Below are positions 43,559 to 52,672 of a stretch of 64,000 bases of DNA, in pieces. Numbering within the stretch: position 1 is the first letter of the stretch; each line of letters starts with the position of its first letter. The DNA is taken from NCBI RefSeq assembly GCF_029537485.1, contig NZ_JARPUS010000020.1:1-64000 (forward strand), written 5' to 3'. The notes beneath the pieces are model-generated. The model worked only from the letters and a program-made list of their open reading frames with translations, did not search any database and was not told where the DNA came from. A program made the position numbers and the translations under genes. This DNA is from Pseudomonas sp. GOM6 (GTDB lineage: Bacteria; Pseudomonadota; Gammaproteobacteria; Pseudomonadales; Pseudomonadaceae).

Positions 43559-43984
43559 ATGCTCAAATCGATCAAGGTGCGTGACTATATGACCACGCAC
43601 CTGGTGACCTTCAAAGCCGATACCGATCTTTACAGTGCTATCAATCTGCTGCTTGAGCACCGTATTTCCGGCGCGCCTGTGGTGGACGAGCAAGGCAATC
43701 TGATTGGTTTGTTGGCTGAAACCGACTGCCTGCGGGGTATCCTCTCCGGCGCCTACTTTGAAGAAACCGGTGGTCTGGTTGGTTCCTGCATGAACAGCAG
43801 GGTGGAGAGCGTCTCTCCGGAAACCAGCGTGATCGAGGTGGCGGAGCGCCTGTTGCGTGGTGGGCACCGCCGTTTGCCGGTGGTCGAGGAAGGGCGCCTG
43901 CTGGGACAGATCAGCTGTCACGACGTGTTGTTGGCGGTCAAGGAGTTTGCCCAGCATGAGCGTCGTCACGCTCAGGGCGAGTAG
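43559..43984 (+). CDS. CBS-domain pair protein
   Basis: 141 residues made of two CBS motifs (YMTTHLVTFKADTDLYSAINLLLEH... and SCMNSRVESVSPETSVIEVAERLL, in shortened form) that bind adenine nucleotides. No catalytic domain is attached, so it is probably a small energy-sensing regulator. Follows purU by 26 bases with SD AGGAGG and precedes a 59-aa gene by two bases; cotranscription with both is likely. Confidence 0.88.
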   Translation: MLKSIKVRDYMTTHLVTFKADTDLYSAINLLLEHRISGAPVVDEQGNLIGLLAETDCLRGILSGAYFEETGGLVGSCMNSRVESVSPETSVIEVAERLLRGGHRRLPVVEEGRLLGQISCHDVLLAVKEFAQHERRHAQGE

Positions 43985-43986
43985 CC

Positions 43987-44166
43987 ATGAAACAGCCTGG
44001 TACCGCCACGCCGCCGCCGACGCTTGGCGAGGGATGTGTGCGCCGTTACGACCCGGATGCCTTGAGCGAGAACGACGGCACTGAGTTCCCCGAGGCGGCC
44101 GAGCTGTGGCGTAAGTTGCAGGAAGAAGAGCTGAAGCGGACGCAGGATCAGCCTGCGTCCGAGTGA
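43987..44166 (+). CDS. 59-residue conserved hypothetical protein
   Basis: Starts with ATG 43987, two bases after the CBS gene stop, and ends 5 bases before the stop of the convergent chemoreceptor gene. The product is proline-rich at the N-terminus, then acidic and helical (EAAELWRKLQEEELKRTQDQ). In P. aeruginosa a small protein gene occupies the same place between the CBS and pct genes, as far as I recall. No function known. Confidence 0.7.
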   Translation: MKQPGTATPPPTLGEGCVRRYDPDALSENDGTEFPEAAELWRKLQEEELKRTQDQPASE

Positions 44167-44171
44167 TGGCG

Positions 44172-46049
44172 TCAGATACGGAAGCTGTCCACCAGTTGCT
44201 TGAGGCGGGTGGCTTGCTGTTCCAGATCGCCGCAGGCGCGTAGGGTGGCCTGCAGGTTTTCTACGCCTTCCTGGTTGAGGGTATTGATCTCGGTAATGTC
44301 CATGTTCAGCGAGTCGACCACGGCGGTCTGCTCCTCGGTCGCGGTGGCTACCGACTGGTTCATGCCGTCGATCTCGCCGATGCGCTGGGTCACGCTGCCT
44401 AGACGTTCGCCCGCCTGGTTGGCGATTTCCACGCTCTGCTGGCTGTAACGCTGGCTCTCGGTCATGGTGCCGACCGATTCACGCGCATCCACCTGCAGTT
44501 CCTCGATCATCTTCTGGATTTCCTGGGCCGACTCCTGGGTGCGGTGGGCCAGGTTGCGAACTTCGTCGGCGACCACGGCGAAACCGCGCCCCGCCTCGCC
44601 GGCACGGGCCGCTTCAATGGCGGCGTTGAGCGCGAGTAGGTTGGTCTGCTCGGAGATGCTCTTGATCACTTCGAGGATCTGGCCGATGTTCACCGTCTTG
44701 CTGTTCAAGGCTTCGATATTGGTGCTGGAGGCGCTGATTTTCTCGGACAGCTCGTTCATCGCCGCAATGGTCTTCTGCAACACCTGGCTACCTTCTTCGG
44801 CCAGATGACGGGCGTCGGAGGCCTGATGCGAGGCATCGGCGGCATTACGGGCAATTTCCTGAGCGGCTGCGCCCAGTTCGTTGATCGCCGCAGCCACGCT
44901 ATTGGTGCGGCTGGCCTGTTCGTCGGAATTGGCCATCGAGGAGTTGGAGGCGCTGACCACCAGCTTGGCCACTTCATTGAGTTGCTGGGTGGCCGATGAC
45001 ACCTCGCGGATGGAACCGTGGATACGCTCGACGAATTGGTTGAAAGATCCGGCCATCTGGCCGAACTCGTCGCGGCTCTGCACGTTCAGCCGCTTGGTCA
45101 GATCACCTTCACCCTGGGCGATATCGCTCATGGCCTTGCCCATGGCCAGCAGGGGCTGCATTAGCACGCGGATCAGCATGCCGAGCAGGAACATGATGAT
45201 GACCACGGCGATGATGGTGGCGACGATGGCCGACGCGCGGAACTCATGCAGGGTGGCGTAGGCCTTGTCCTTGTCGATGGACAGGCCGATGTACCACTTG
45301 ACCGAAGGCAGTCCCTGAACTGGCGTGAAGGTCAGGATGCGAGTCGTGCCATCCAGTTCGGCTTCGGTAAGGCCGCTGGTGACTTGCGGTGTGTTTTCGG
45401 GATAGATCTCTTTGAAGGTTTTCATCACCAGATCCTTGTTCGGGTGAACCAGGATCTTGCCGTCGGCACTGGTCAGGAAGGCATAGCCCATGCCGTCGAA
45501 GTCCAGTGAATTGATGATCTGTACCAGGGTGTCCAGGCTCAGGTCACCGCCCACCACACCAGCACTGCCGGACGGGGTGGCAATGGTGATGATCAGATTG
45601 CCTGAAGAGGCATCGATATAAGGTTCGGTAAGCGTTGATCCACCGGCTGCCATTGCGACCTTGTACCAGGGGCGGATACGCGGATCATAGCCTTCAGGTA
45701 GCCCCAGGTCAGGGCGCATGGTCATTGCGCCATCTGCCGCACCCAGGTATGTGGATATGAACGAGCTTGTCAGAGCCTTGTTATCCAGGATCTTGACCAG
45801 CATCTCCGGAGTTGTGTCGGCATCGATTGACTGTGCGATGTTTTCAATCAGCAGGATTCGTCCGGACAGCCAGTTCTGGATGTTGCTGGCCGTGACCTGG
45901 CCGAGACTGGCCAGTTCGCTTTCCAAATCGTCGCGGATGGCGTTGCGTTGCAAATAGTCGTTGTACAGGGTGAACAGCGAGAAGGCAGCTATGACAACCA
46001 GGGAGGCTGCTAGCAGGATCTTGTGGCTGAACTTCAGATTCTGGGTCAT
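44172..46049 (-). CDS. Methyl-accepting chemotaxis protein, PctA/B/C type
   Basis: 625 residues: TM1 (about 10-30), periplasmic dCache domain, TM2 (about 280-300), HAMP and methyl-accepting domain with the hairpin signature LLALNAAIEAARAGEAGRGF. The amino-acid-binding dCache motif is present: Tyr121, Arg126, Trp128, Tyr129 in YDPRIRPWYK and Tyr144/Asp146 in PYIDASS, at the same positions as in PctA. It should sense amino acids or related ligands. ATG 46049; longer N-terminal extension lacks membrane character. Confidence 0.93.
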   Translation of the reverse strand: MTQNLKFSHKILLAASLVVIAAFSLFTLYNDYLQRNAIRDDLESELASLGQVTASNIQNWLSGRILLIENIAQSIDADTTPEMLVKILDNKALTSSFISTYLGAADGAMTMRPDLGLPEGYDPRIRPWYKVAMAAGGSTLTEPYIDASSGNLIITIATPSGSAGVVGGDLSLDTLVQIINSLDFDGMGYAFLTSADGKILVHPNKDLVMKTFKEIYPENTPQVTSGLTEAELDGTTRILTFTPVQGLPSVKWYIGLSIDKDKAYATLHEFRASAIVATIIAVVIIMFLLGMLIRVLMQPLLAMGKAMSDIAQGEGDLTKRLNVQSRDEFGQMAGSFNQFVERIHGSIREVSSATQQLNEVAKLVVSASNSSMANSDEQASRTNSVAAAINELGAAAQEIARNAADASHQASDARHLAEEGSQVLQKTIAAMNELSEKISASSTNIEALNSKTVNIGQILEVIKSISEQTNLLALNAAIEAARAGEAGRGFAVVADEVRNLAHRTQESAQEIQKMIEELQVDARESVGTMTESQRYSQQSVEIANQAGERLGSVTQRIGEIDGMNQSVATATEEQTAVVDSLNMDITEINTLNQEGVENLQATLRACGDLEQQATRLKQLVDSFRI

Positions 46050-46183
46050 GTTCGCTTGCGTCCGGTAAGTTCTGGCAGCAGTCTTCTTGGCATTCGCCGT
46101 TTGATGTTTTAGCGATGGACTGCGTGCTAACAACATCTATAACGACATAACTGCAGTAAAGCTTTAGCCCGAGGGATGGCAAG

Positions 46184-47668
46184 ATGCCGCTAACCAATAG
46201 TTTTGTTCTGGGGGCCGACCCGCAAGGACAGCCCGTTGCCCAGGCACTGCGCCTGACCAACCGTCATGGACTGGTGGCGGGTGCTACCGGCACGGGCAAG
46301 ACGGTGACGTTGCAGCGTCTCGCCGAACTGTTCAGCGATGCCGGTGTGGCGGTGTTTGCCGCCGATATCAAGGGTGATCTCTGTGGGCTGGGTGCCGCCG
46401 GCAACCCCCAGGGCAAAGTGGCCGAGCGCATCGCCAGCATGCCCTGGCTACAGCACAGTCCGCAGGCCTACCCGGTGACTTTGTGGGACGTGGCCGGCAA
46501 GAGCGGCCACCCCCTGCGCACCACGCTGACCGAGATGGGGCCGTTGCTGCTGAGCAACCTGCTGGAGCTGAGCGATAGCCAGCAGGCTGCGCTTTACGCC
46601 GCCTTCCAGGTTGCCGACCGAGAGGGTTTGCTCCTGCTCGATCTGAAGGATCTCAAAGCGCTGCTCAACCATCTCAAGGATCACCCCGAACTGCTCGGCG
46701 AAGATCGCGCACTCTTTGCCGGGGCCTCAGCCCAGGCGCTATTGCGGCGCTTGTCGAGTCTGGAACAGCAGGGCGCTGACGCGCTGTTCGGTGAGCCGGC
46801 TCTGCAACTGGAGGACATTCTTCATCCGGATCGTGACGGACGTGGCCGCATTCACCTGCTCGACGCCAGTCGTCTGGTGCACGAGGCGCCCAAGGTCTAC
46901 GCCACTTTCCTGCTTTGGCTGTTGGCCGAGCTGTTCGAGCAGCTGCCCGAGCGCGGCGATGCCGAAAAACCGGTGCTGGCGCTGTTCTTCGACGAGGCTC
47001 ACTTGCTGTTCACCGATACGCCCAAGGCGCTGCAGGAGCGGCTTGAGCAGGTGGTGCGGCTGATCCGCTCCAAGGGCGTCGGCGTGTATTTCGTCACCCA
47101 GTCGCCGAGCGACCTGCCGGACGATGTACTGGCCCAGCTTGGTCTGCGTATCCAGCATGGCCTGCGCGCCTTTACCGCCAAGGAGCAGAAATCGCTGCGC
47201 GCCGTGGCCGATGGCTTTCGCCCCAACCCCGAACTCGACACGCTCAGTGTGCTGACCGAGCTGGGTATCGGCGAGGCGCTGGTCGGCACCCTGGAAGAGA
47301 AGGGCACGCCGGCCATGGTGCAGCGAGTCGCCATTGCGCCACCGCAATCGCGAATCGGCCCGCTGAACGAGGCCGAGCGTGCGGCGCTGCTGCGCGGTTC
47401 GCCTCATGCGGGGCGTTACGACAAGGCCGTGGATCGCGAGTCGGCCTACGAGATGCTCATGGTGCGCAAGGCGCAAACACCCGCCGAGGTGCCGGAAGAG
47501 AAACCGACCAGGGCGAAGAAGGCCGAAAGCGAGGGGCTGGGTGATATGGCCAGCGAGTTGTTCGGCCAGGCTGTAAAAACAGCGGTGCGTCAGGCTGCCA
47601 ACCAGATCGGCCGGCAACTGGTGCGTGGTTTGATGGGCTCGTTGCTGGGCAGTAGCAAGCGCCGCTGA
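46184..47668 (+). CDS. HerA-like helicase domain ATPase (DUF853, YjgR-like)
   Basis: 494 residues. Walker A GATGTGKTVTL is near residues 33-43, Walker B VLALFFDEAHLLF near 264-276, and QSPSDLPDDVLAQLGLRIQHG is typical for DUF853 ATPases. A positively charged C-terminal stretch ends in GSSKRR. Role is not established; the family is related to HerA/FtsK motors. Divergent from the chemoreceptor gene. Confidence 0.88.
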   Translation: MPLTNSFVLGADPQGQPVAQALRLTNRHGLVAGATGTGKTVTLQRLAELFSDAGVAVFAADIKGDLCGLGAAGNPQGKVAERIASMPWLQHSPQAYPVTLWDVAGKSGHPLRTTLTEMGPLLLSNLLELSDSQQAALYAAFQVADREGLLLLDLKDLKALLNHLKDHPELLGEDRALFAGASAQALLRRLSSLEQQGADALFGEPALQLEDILHPDRDGRGRIHLLDASRLVHEAPKVYATFLLWLLAELFEQLPERGDAEKPVLALFFDEAHLLFTDTPKALQERLEQVVRLIRSKGVGVYFVTQSPSDLPDDVLAQLGLRIQHGLRAFTAKEQKSLRAVADGFRPNPELDTLSVLTELGIGEALVGTLEEKGTPAMVQRVAIAPPQSRIGPLNEAERAALLRGSPHAGRYDKAVDRESAYEMLMVRKAQTPAEVPEEKPTRAKKAESEGLGDMASELFGQAVKTAVRQAANQIGRQLVRGLMGSLLGSSKRR

Positions 47669-47677
47669 CGCGGCGCC

Positions 47678-47872
47678 TCACTCCGCGTTGCGGGCCTCTT
47701 CGATCTTTTTGATTTCCTGCTGGAAGGCTTGATCCTGCACCGTAGGCTTTTTGCGCCAGGGTTTGCGGTCAGGGTCGGGCTGAGCCGCGTAGGTGATGAC
47801 TTCACCACCATAAACATCCTTGTAACGTTGCGCCTGACGCTCCAGTTCGGCGCGCAGTTCGTCTTTCGTCAC
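47678..47872 (-). CDS. Small charged hypothetical protein
   Basis: 64 residues from GTG 47872 (an ATG two bases upstream is out of frame). Highly charged helical ends (TKDELRAELERQAQRYKD and QEIKKIEEARNAE) around a Pro/Lys-rich centre. No signal peptide. Convergent with the DUF853 gene, nine bases between the stop codons. No family recognised. Confidence 0.6.
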   Translation of the reverse strand: MTKDELRAELERQAQRYKDVYGGEVITYAAQPDPDRKPWRKKPTVQDQAFQQEIKKIEEARNAE

Positions 47873-47907
47873 ATGTTCACCAGATATGGGTAGAAATATT
47901 GAGGTTG

Positions 47908-47941
47908 GTTATTTGGCTATCAAACTTAGATAGCTAATAAC
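47908..47941. promoter_or_regulatory. Dyad symmetry in AT-rich patch (putative operator)
   Basis: GTTATTTGGCTATC, seven bases (AAACTTA), GATAGCTAATAAC: the right arm is the reverse complement of the left apart from one inserted base and one mismatch. It lies in the AT-rich gap between the small GTG-initiated gene (minus) and rubredoxin (plus). Confidence 0.55.
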
Positions 47942-48103
47942 GGACCTGATTATAGCCATTGGCTTTATCATTTCCAGCTCGGCGGGCCAGCCGCCGTGGG
48001 CTTTGTGAGAAAGCTGGCATAGCTGACAAGTTTATCTATCGCCCTTTATCGCCACGCACTTCCGACAACTTTCTATGCTATGTGCGGGGGCTGGAGAGTG
48101 CAT

Positions 48104-48268
48104 ATGAAGAAGTGGCAATGCGTGATTTGCGGCTTCATCTACGACGAGGCCTTGGGATGGCCGGATGAAGGTATCGCGCCGGGAACGCGTTGGGAGGATG
48201 TGCCGGCCGACTGGTTGTGCCCCGATTGCGGGGCATCCAAGGCCGATTTCGAGATGATCGAGCTGTAA
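48104..48268 (+). CDS. Rubredoxin
   Basis: 54 residues, MKKWQCVICGFIYDEALGWP followed by ADWLCPDCGASKADFE: the two C-x2-C pairs hold a single iron. It transfers electrons, in pseudomonads typically to alkane hydroxylase-type or oxidative-stress enzymes. GGAG precedes ATG 48104. A ferredoxin/rubredoxin reductase gene follows on the opposite strand, and they are probably redox partners. Confidence 0.95.
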   Translation: MKKWQCVICGFIYDEALGWPDEGIAPGTRWEDVPADWLCPDCGASKADFEMIEL

Positions 48269-48301
48269 CGGGGCGCGGCAGATGCCGGCCCCGCGGCCGG
48301 C

Positions 48302-49555
48302 TCAGGCCTGGGCTGGCGGTAGCAGCTCCTTGAGTGGTTGGCTGTCATCGGCCAGCTGCTCGGCACTCACGCGGATGCCTTCGGCCACCAGGCGCTTGGC
48401 GGCGATGAAGTCCTGCGGGCGATTGACCGTGTCGGCGGCCAACAGCGTATCGCCCTTGAGGTAGAACGCGCTGAAACTGTCGGTCTGCGGGTCGCCGCGC
48501 AGCACCAGGCGCTCGAAGCCTTCAGCCAGGCCGACCATTTTCAGTTTCAGCTCGTACTGATCGGACCAGAACCACGGCACCGAGGCGTAGCGCTTGTCCT
48601 TGCCGGCCATGTTGGCGGCGGCGACGCGTGACTGCTCCAGGGCATTGGGCACCGACTCCAGGCGCAGGCGGCGGCCGAGCAGGGGGTTGGGATGGTTGGT
48701 GCAGTCGCCGGCGGCGAAGATCAGCGGGTCGCTGGTGCAGGCGTGCTCGTCGACCAGGATGCCGTTATCGACTTCCAGCCCGGCTTCGGCGGCCAGTTCG
48801 GTATTGGCCAGCAGGCCGATACCGACTACCACCAGGTCGGTGTCCAGGCGGCTGCCGTCGGCGCAGATCACGGCCGTCACCGCATCATCGGCGACGTCCA
48901 GGTCAGCCACCTGCACGTTGGTGCGGATGTCGACGCCGGCTTCACGATGCTTGCGCTCGTAGTAGGCCGACAACTCGGCGGCGGTGACGCGCTGCAGGAC
49001 GCGCGGCAGGGCCTCCAGCACGGTTACCTGCAGGCCCAGGGCGATGGCCGAGGCGGCTACTTCCAGGCCGATATAACCGCCGCCGACGATGGTCAGGCGC
49101 TTGCCGGCGCTCATCTGCTCGCGGATGCGCTCGACATCGTCGAGGGTGCGCAGGTAGTGGAAGTTGCTGCAGCGTTCGGCGGCTGCGGCGTTCGGCACGC
49201 TTAGCGGGCGCGGTCGGCCGCCGGTGGCGATGGCCAGTCTGTCATAGCTCAGCTGTTGGCCATCGGCCAGCTCCAGGCGCTGGTTGGCGCGGTCGATGCG
49301 GGTGACGCGCACGCCACCGAGAAACTCGACAGAGGCCCTGTCATAGGCGGCCTGCGGGCGAATCGACAGGCTGCTCTTTTCCACGCTGCCAGCCAGGTAG
49401 GCCTTGGACAGCGGCGGACGGTGATAGGGCAGGTGGGCTTCCTCGCCGAGCAGCAGAATGCGCCCGGCCCAGCCTTCGTTGCGCAAGGCGATGGCCAGTT
49501 CGCCGCCGGCGTGGCCGGCACCGATGATGATGGCGGTGGAGGATGCTTCAGTCAT
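48302..49555 (-). CDS. NAD(P)H:rubredoxin/ferredoxin reductase, FAD-dependent
   Basis: 417 residues. FAD-binding IIIGAGHAGGELA near residues 8-20, NAD-binding VGGGYIGLEVAA near 152-163, a second FAD motif FAAGDCTNHP near 280-289, and a C-terminal reductase domain. This is the architecture of AlkT/BenC-class oxygenase-coupled ferredoxin reductases. It faces the rubredoxin gene; a role in reducing that rubredoxin is inferred. ATG 49555 chosen over a longer frame. Confidence 0.88.
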   Translation of the reverse strand: MTEASSTAIIIGAGHAGGELAIALRNEGWAGRILLLGEEAHLPYHRPPLSKAYLAGSVEKSSLSIRPQAAYDRASVEFLGGVRVTRIDRANQRLELADGQQLSYDRLAIATGGRPRPLSVPNAAAAERCSNFHYLRTLDDVERIREQMSAGKRLTIVGGGYIGLEVAASAIALGLQVTVLEALPRVLQRVTAAELSAYYERKHREAGVDIRTNVQVADLDVADDAVTAVICADGSRLDTDLVVVGIGLLANTELAAEAGLEVDNGILVDEHACTSDPLIFAAGDCTNHPNPLLGRRLRLESVPNALEQSRVAAANMAGKDKRYASVPWFWSDQYELKLKMVGLAEGFERLVLRGDPQTDSFSAFYLKGDTLLAADTVNRPQDFIAAKRLVAEGIRVSAEQLADDSQPLKELLPPAQA

Positions 49556-49687
49556 GTCGAGCCTCGGTCGGGAAAACAGGCCGTTAGTGTATGCAGGTGT
49601 GCAGGCCAAGTCCCGGCCGAAGATGCCATTCGTCATGCCCGGTTCACCCGGATATGGCAGCATGCGCGAAATTTACGGGGGGCGATC

Positions 49688-51046
49688 ATGCAAGCAATGG
49701 ATGAGGCGACGAAGCCGCTGCCGCTGAGCTGGGGCGCGGCGGTGCTGTTCTGGCTCAAGCTGGGTTTTATCAGTTTTGGCGGCCCTGCAGGACAGATCGC
49801 CATCATGCATCAGGAACTGGTGGAGCGGCGGCGCTGGCTGTCCGAGCGGCGCTTCCTGCATGCACTGAACTACTGCATGTTGCTGCCGGGGCCGGAGGCG
49901 CAGCAACTGGCCACCTACATAGGTTGGCTGATGCACCGCAGCTGGGGGGGAGTGATTGCCGGCGCGCTGTTCGTGTTGCCGTCGCTGCTGATTCTGATCG
50001 TGCTGTCCTGGGTCTATATCGCCTTTGGCGACTTGCCGCTGGTGGCGGGCATCTTCTACGGCATCAAGCCGGCGGTGACGGCCATTGTGGTGCAGGCCGC
50101 ATTGCGCATCGGTTCCCGTGCACTGCGCAATAGCTGGCTGTGGGGCATCGCGGGGGCATCCTTCGTGGCTATTTTTGCCATGCAGCTGCCTTTCCCGTTG
50201 ATCGTGCTGGGCGCGGCAATGCTGGGTTATCTCGGTGGCAAGCTGGCGCCGCAACGCTTCGCCCTGGGGGGCGGCCATGCTGCCGGCAGCCCGTCCTACG
50301 GTGCGGCATTGATCGACGACCATACCCCACCGCCACCCCATACCCGCTTTCGCTGGGGACGCCTGGCGCTGCTGCTGGTGCTGGGGGCTCTGCTCTGGCT
50401 GTTGCCGATGGGGCTGCTGACGCTGTTGTTCGGCTGGCATGGAACGCTAACGCAGATGGGCTGGTTCTTCACCAAGGCCGCGCTGCTGACCTTTGGGGGT
50501 GCCTATGCGGTGCTGCCGTATGTGTACCAAGGTGCGGTGGTGCATTACGGCTGGCTGACGCCGGGCCAGATGATCGATGGCCTGGCCCTGGGCGAAACCA
50601 CACCAGGGCCGCTGATTATGGTGGTGGCCTTCGTGGCTTTCGTCGGCGCCTATGCACAGCCGCTGTTTGGTGGCGACTCGGCTTTTGTCAGCGGAGCCCT
50701 GGCGGCCTGCCTGGTTACCTGGTTTACCTTTTTGCCGTCCTTCCTGTTTATCCTCATCGGCGGGCCGCTGGTTGAGTCGACCCACGGTGAGCTGAAGTTC
50801 ACCGCGCCGCTCACTGCCATCACGGCGGCAGTGGTAGGGGTGATCCTCAACCTGGCACTGTTCTTTGCCTACCATGTGCTCTGGCCACAAGGTTTTGCCG
50901 GCGCTTTCGACGGGTTCTCGGCGCTGCTGTCGATCGGTGCGGCTCTGGCCCTGCTGAAGTTCAAGCGTGGGGTTATCGAGGTGCTGCTGGTCTGCGCGTT
51001 GCTTGGCTTGGCGTTCCATCTGGCGCGGCAGTGGTTTTTTCTATAG
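49688..51046 (+). CDS. chrA: Chromate transporter ChrA, long (two-domain) form
   Basis: 452 residues, two homologous membrane halves: GFISFGGPAGQIAIMHQELV opens the first and FTKAALLTFGGAYAVLPYVYQ the second. Members export chromate or related anions. No chrB or chromate regulator is adjacent. ATG 49688 follows a G-rich stretch (GGGGGGCG); the next in-frame ATG at 49697 is possible. Immediately followed by the GGDEF gene. Confidence 0.92.
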   Translation: MQAMDEATKPLPLSWGAAVLFWLKLGFISFGGPAGQIAIMHQELVERRRWLSERRFLHALNYCMLLPGPEAQQLATYIGWLMHRSWGGVIAGALFVLPSLLILIVLSWVYIAFGDLPLVAGIFYGIKPAVTAIVVQAALRIGSRALRNSWLWGIAGASFVAIFAMQLPFPLIVLGAAMLGYLGGKLAPQRFALGGGHAAGSPSYGAALIDDHTPPPPHTRFRWGRLALLLVLGALLWLLPMGLLTLLFGWHGTLTQMGWFFTKAALLTFGGAYAVLPYVYQGAVVHYGWLTPGQMIDGLALGETTPGPLIMVVAFVAFVGAYAQPLFGGDSAFVSGALAACLVTWFTFLPSFLFILIGGPLVESTHGELKFTAPLTAITAAVVGVILNLALFFAYHVLWPQGFAGAFDGFSALLSIGAALALLKFKRGVIEVLLVCALLGLAFHLARQWFFL

Positions 51047-51082
51047 TTGAGTCATCCGGGTACGAGACGCGGGCACAAATGG

Positions 51083-52672
51083 ATGGGCAGTAGTGCAGAC
51101 ACGGGCGTGAAGCAGTGGCGCTGGTGGCAGCGGCCGCGGGTGTTGCCGTTGGCGCGTACCTTCGTGGTGCTGGTCTGCCTGTCACTGGTGCTGACCGATG
51201 GCTGGCTGATCTGGCAGGCACGCCAGGTACAGCTGCGTTCCGCCGCGGCGGATACTTCCAACCTGGCCCAGGCGCTGGCCCGGCAGACCGCCGACATGAT
51301 GAAGAAAGCCGATATCGTGCTGGGCGACCTGATCGAGCGCTTGCAGGTGGATGGCACCGGCCCTGAGCAGATGCAGCGGCTGCAGCGGTTGATGCAGCGC
51401 CAGGTGCTGGAACAGCCCGAGTTGCATGGTCTGTTTGTCTATGGCACCGATGGCCGCTGGTTGGTCAGTTCGTTCGGCCAGCCACCGCGTGACATCAGCA
51501 GCGCTGACCGCGCGTATTTCAGCCACCATGTCGAGCAGCCCTATGGCAATGACTTGTTCATCGGCGCGCCGATCCGCAGTCGCACCACGGGTGATTGGAT
51601 TATTCCCCTGTCCCGGCGTGTGGCGGATGCCCAGGGGCGTTTTCTCGGCGTGGCGCTGGCAACCTTGTCGGTGGATTTTCTGAGCGGCTTCTATGCCACG
51701 TTCGATGTCGGCACCAATGGCCTGATCGACCTGGTACATAACGACGGCACCGTCCTGCTGCGCTCGCCCTACAGCGAGGATGCACTGGGCAGCAATGTGT
51801 CCAAGGGCGGGATTTTCAGCCGCCTCTTGGAGCAACAGCCTGTGGGTACCGCCATGCTGGAGTCGATCGGTGATGGTGTGCCGCGTTTGTTCAGCTATCG
51901 CACGGTCAACGGTCATCCGCTGGTGGTGATTACCGGATCGGCCAAGGACGACATCCTCGCAGGATGGCGCGCCGACTCCCTGCGCCAGATCACAGTGGTG
52001 GGGCTGATGGCCACCATGCTGGGATTATTTGGTTTCTACCTGTTGCACCTCATCAAACAGGGGCAGCAAACCCAGGCCGAGCTGCTGGCGACCCGCGATG
52101 CCCTGCATGCCCTCAACCAGCGCCTGGAAACCCAGGCGCTGGAGGACGAACTGACCGGCCTGGCCAATCGCCGGCGTCTCATGCGAGCCCTGGACGATGA
52201 GCTTGCCCGTGCCGTTCGTGACCAGCTGCCGCTGGCGCTGATTCTGTTCGATGTGGATTTCTTCAAACAGTACAACGATATCTATGGCCACTCGGCGGGC
52301 GACGAGTGCCTGCGCCAGGTGGCCGAGGTGATTCGTTCCGGGCAGCAGCGCCCGGCCGATCTGGCTGCTCGTTACGGCGGTGAAGAGTTCTGTTTGTTGC
52401 TGCCGGAAACCGATGCGGCCGGTGCCGTGCAGGTGGCGGAGCAGATTCGCAGCGCACTGCAGGCCCGTGCGCTGCCGCACGCTGGCGCGCCCTGGTTGCG
52501 CCTGAGCCTGAGTGCCGGGGTCAATGTCTGCCTGCCGCAACCGGGGGTGGTGGACGACCATACCTCTGCGGCCCTGATTCATGGGGCAGACCAGGCGCTG
52601 TATGCGGCCAAGGCCGCTGGACGGGATCGCGTGCGGCTGTTCGCCGAGGCCTACGAGCAAACGCCTGGCTGA
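51083..52672 (+). CDS. Diguanylate cyclase with periplasmic Cache sensor
   Basis: 529 residues: TM1 (about 24-44), dCache-like periplasmic domain with SFGQPPRDISSADRAYFSHH-type region, TM2 (about 310-330), and a C-terminal GGDEF domain with catalytic GGEEF in RYGGEEFCLLLPE and an inhibitory I-site RxxD five residues before it (RPAD). It should make c-di-GMP in response to a small periplasmic ligand. Start at ATG 51083 is uncertain because no clear SD is present. Confidence 0.93.
   Translation: MGSSADTGVKQWRWWQRPRVLPLARTFVVLVCLSLVLTDGWLIWQARQVQLRSAAADTSNLAQALARQTADMMKKADIVLGDLIERLQVDGTGPEQMQRLQRLMQRQVLEQPELHGLFVYGTDGRWLVSSFGQPPRDISSADRAYFSHHVEQPYGNDLFIGAPIRSRTTGDWIIPLSRRVADAQGRFLGVALATLSVDFLSGFYATFDVGTNGLIDLVHNDGTVLLRSPYSEDALGSNVSKGGIFSRLLEQQPVGTAMLESIGDGVPRLFSYRTVNGHPLVVITGSAKDDILAGWRADSLRQITVVGLMATMLGLFGFYLLHLIKQGQQTQAELLATRDALHALNQRLETQALEDELTGLANRRRLMRALDDELARAVRDQLPLALILFDVDFFKQYNDIYGHSAGDECLRQVAEVIRSGQQRPADLAARYGGEEFCLLLPETDAAGAVQVAEQIRSALQARALPHAGAPWLRLSLSAGVNVCLPQPGVVDDHTSAALIHGADQALYAAKAAGRDRVRLFAEAYEQTPG

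Noticed and set aside
47959..48168. 69-codon frame overlapping rubredoxin
   Set aside because: Different phase from rubredoxin, no SD, no conserved pattern.
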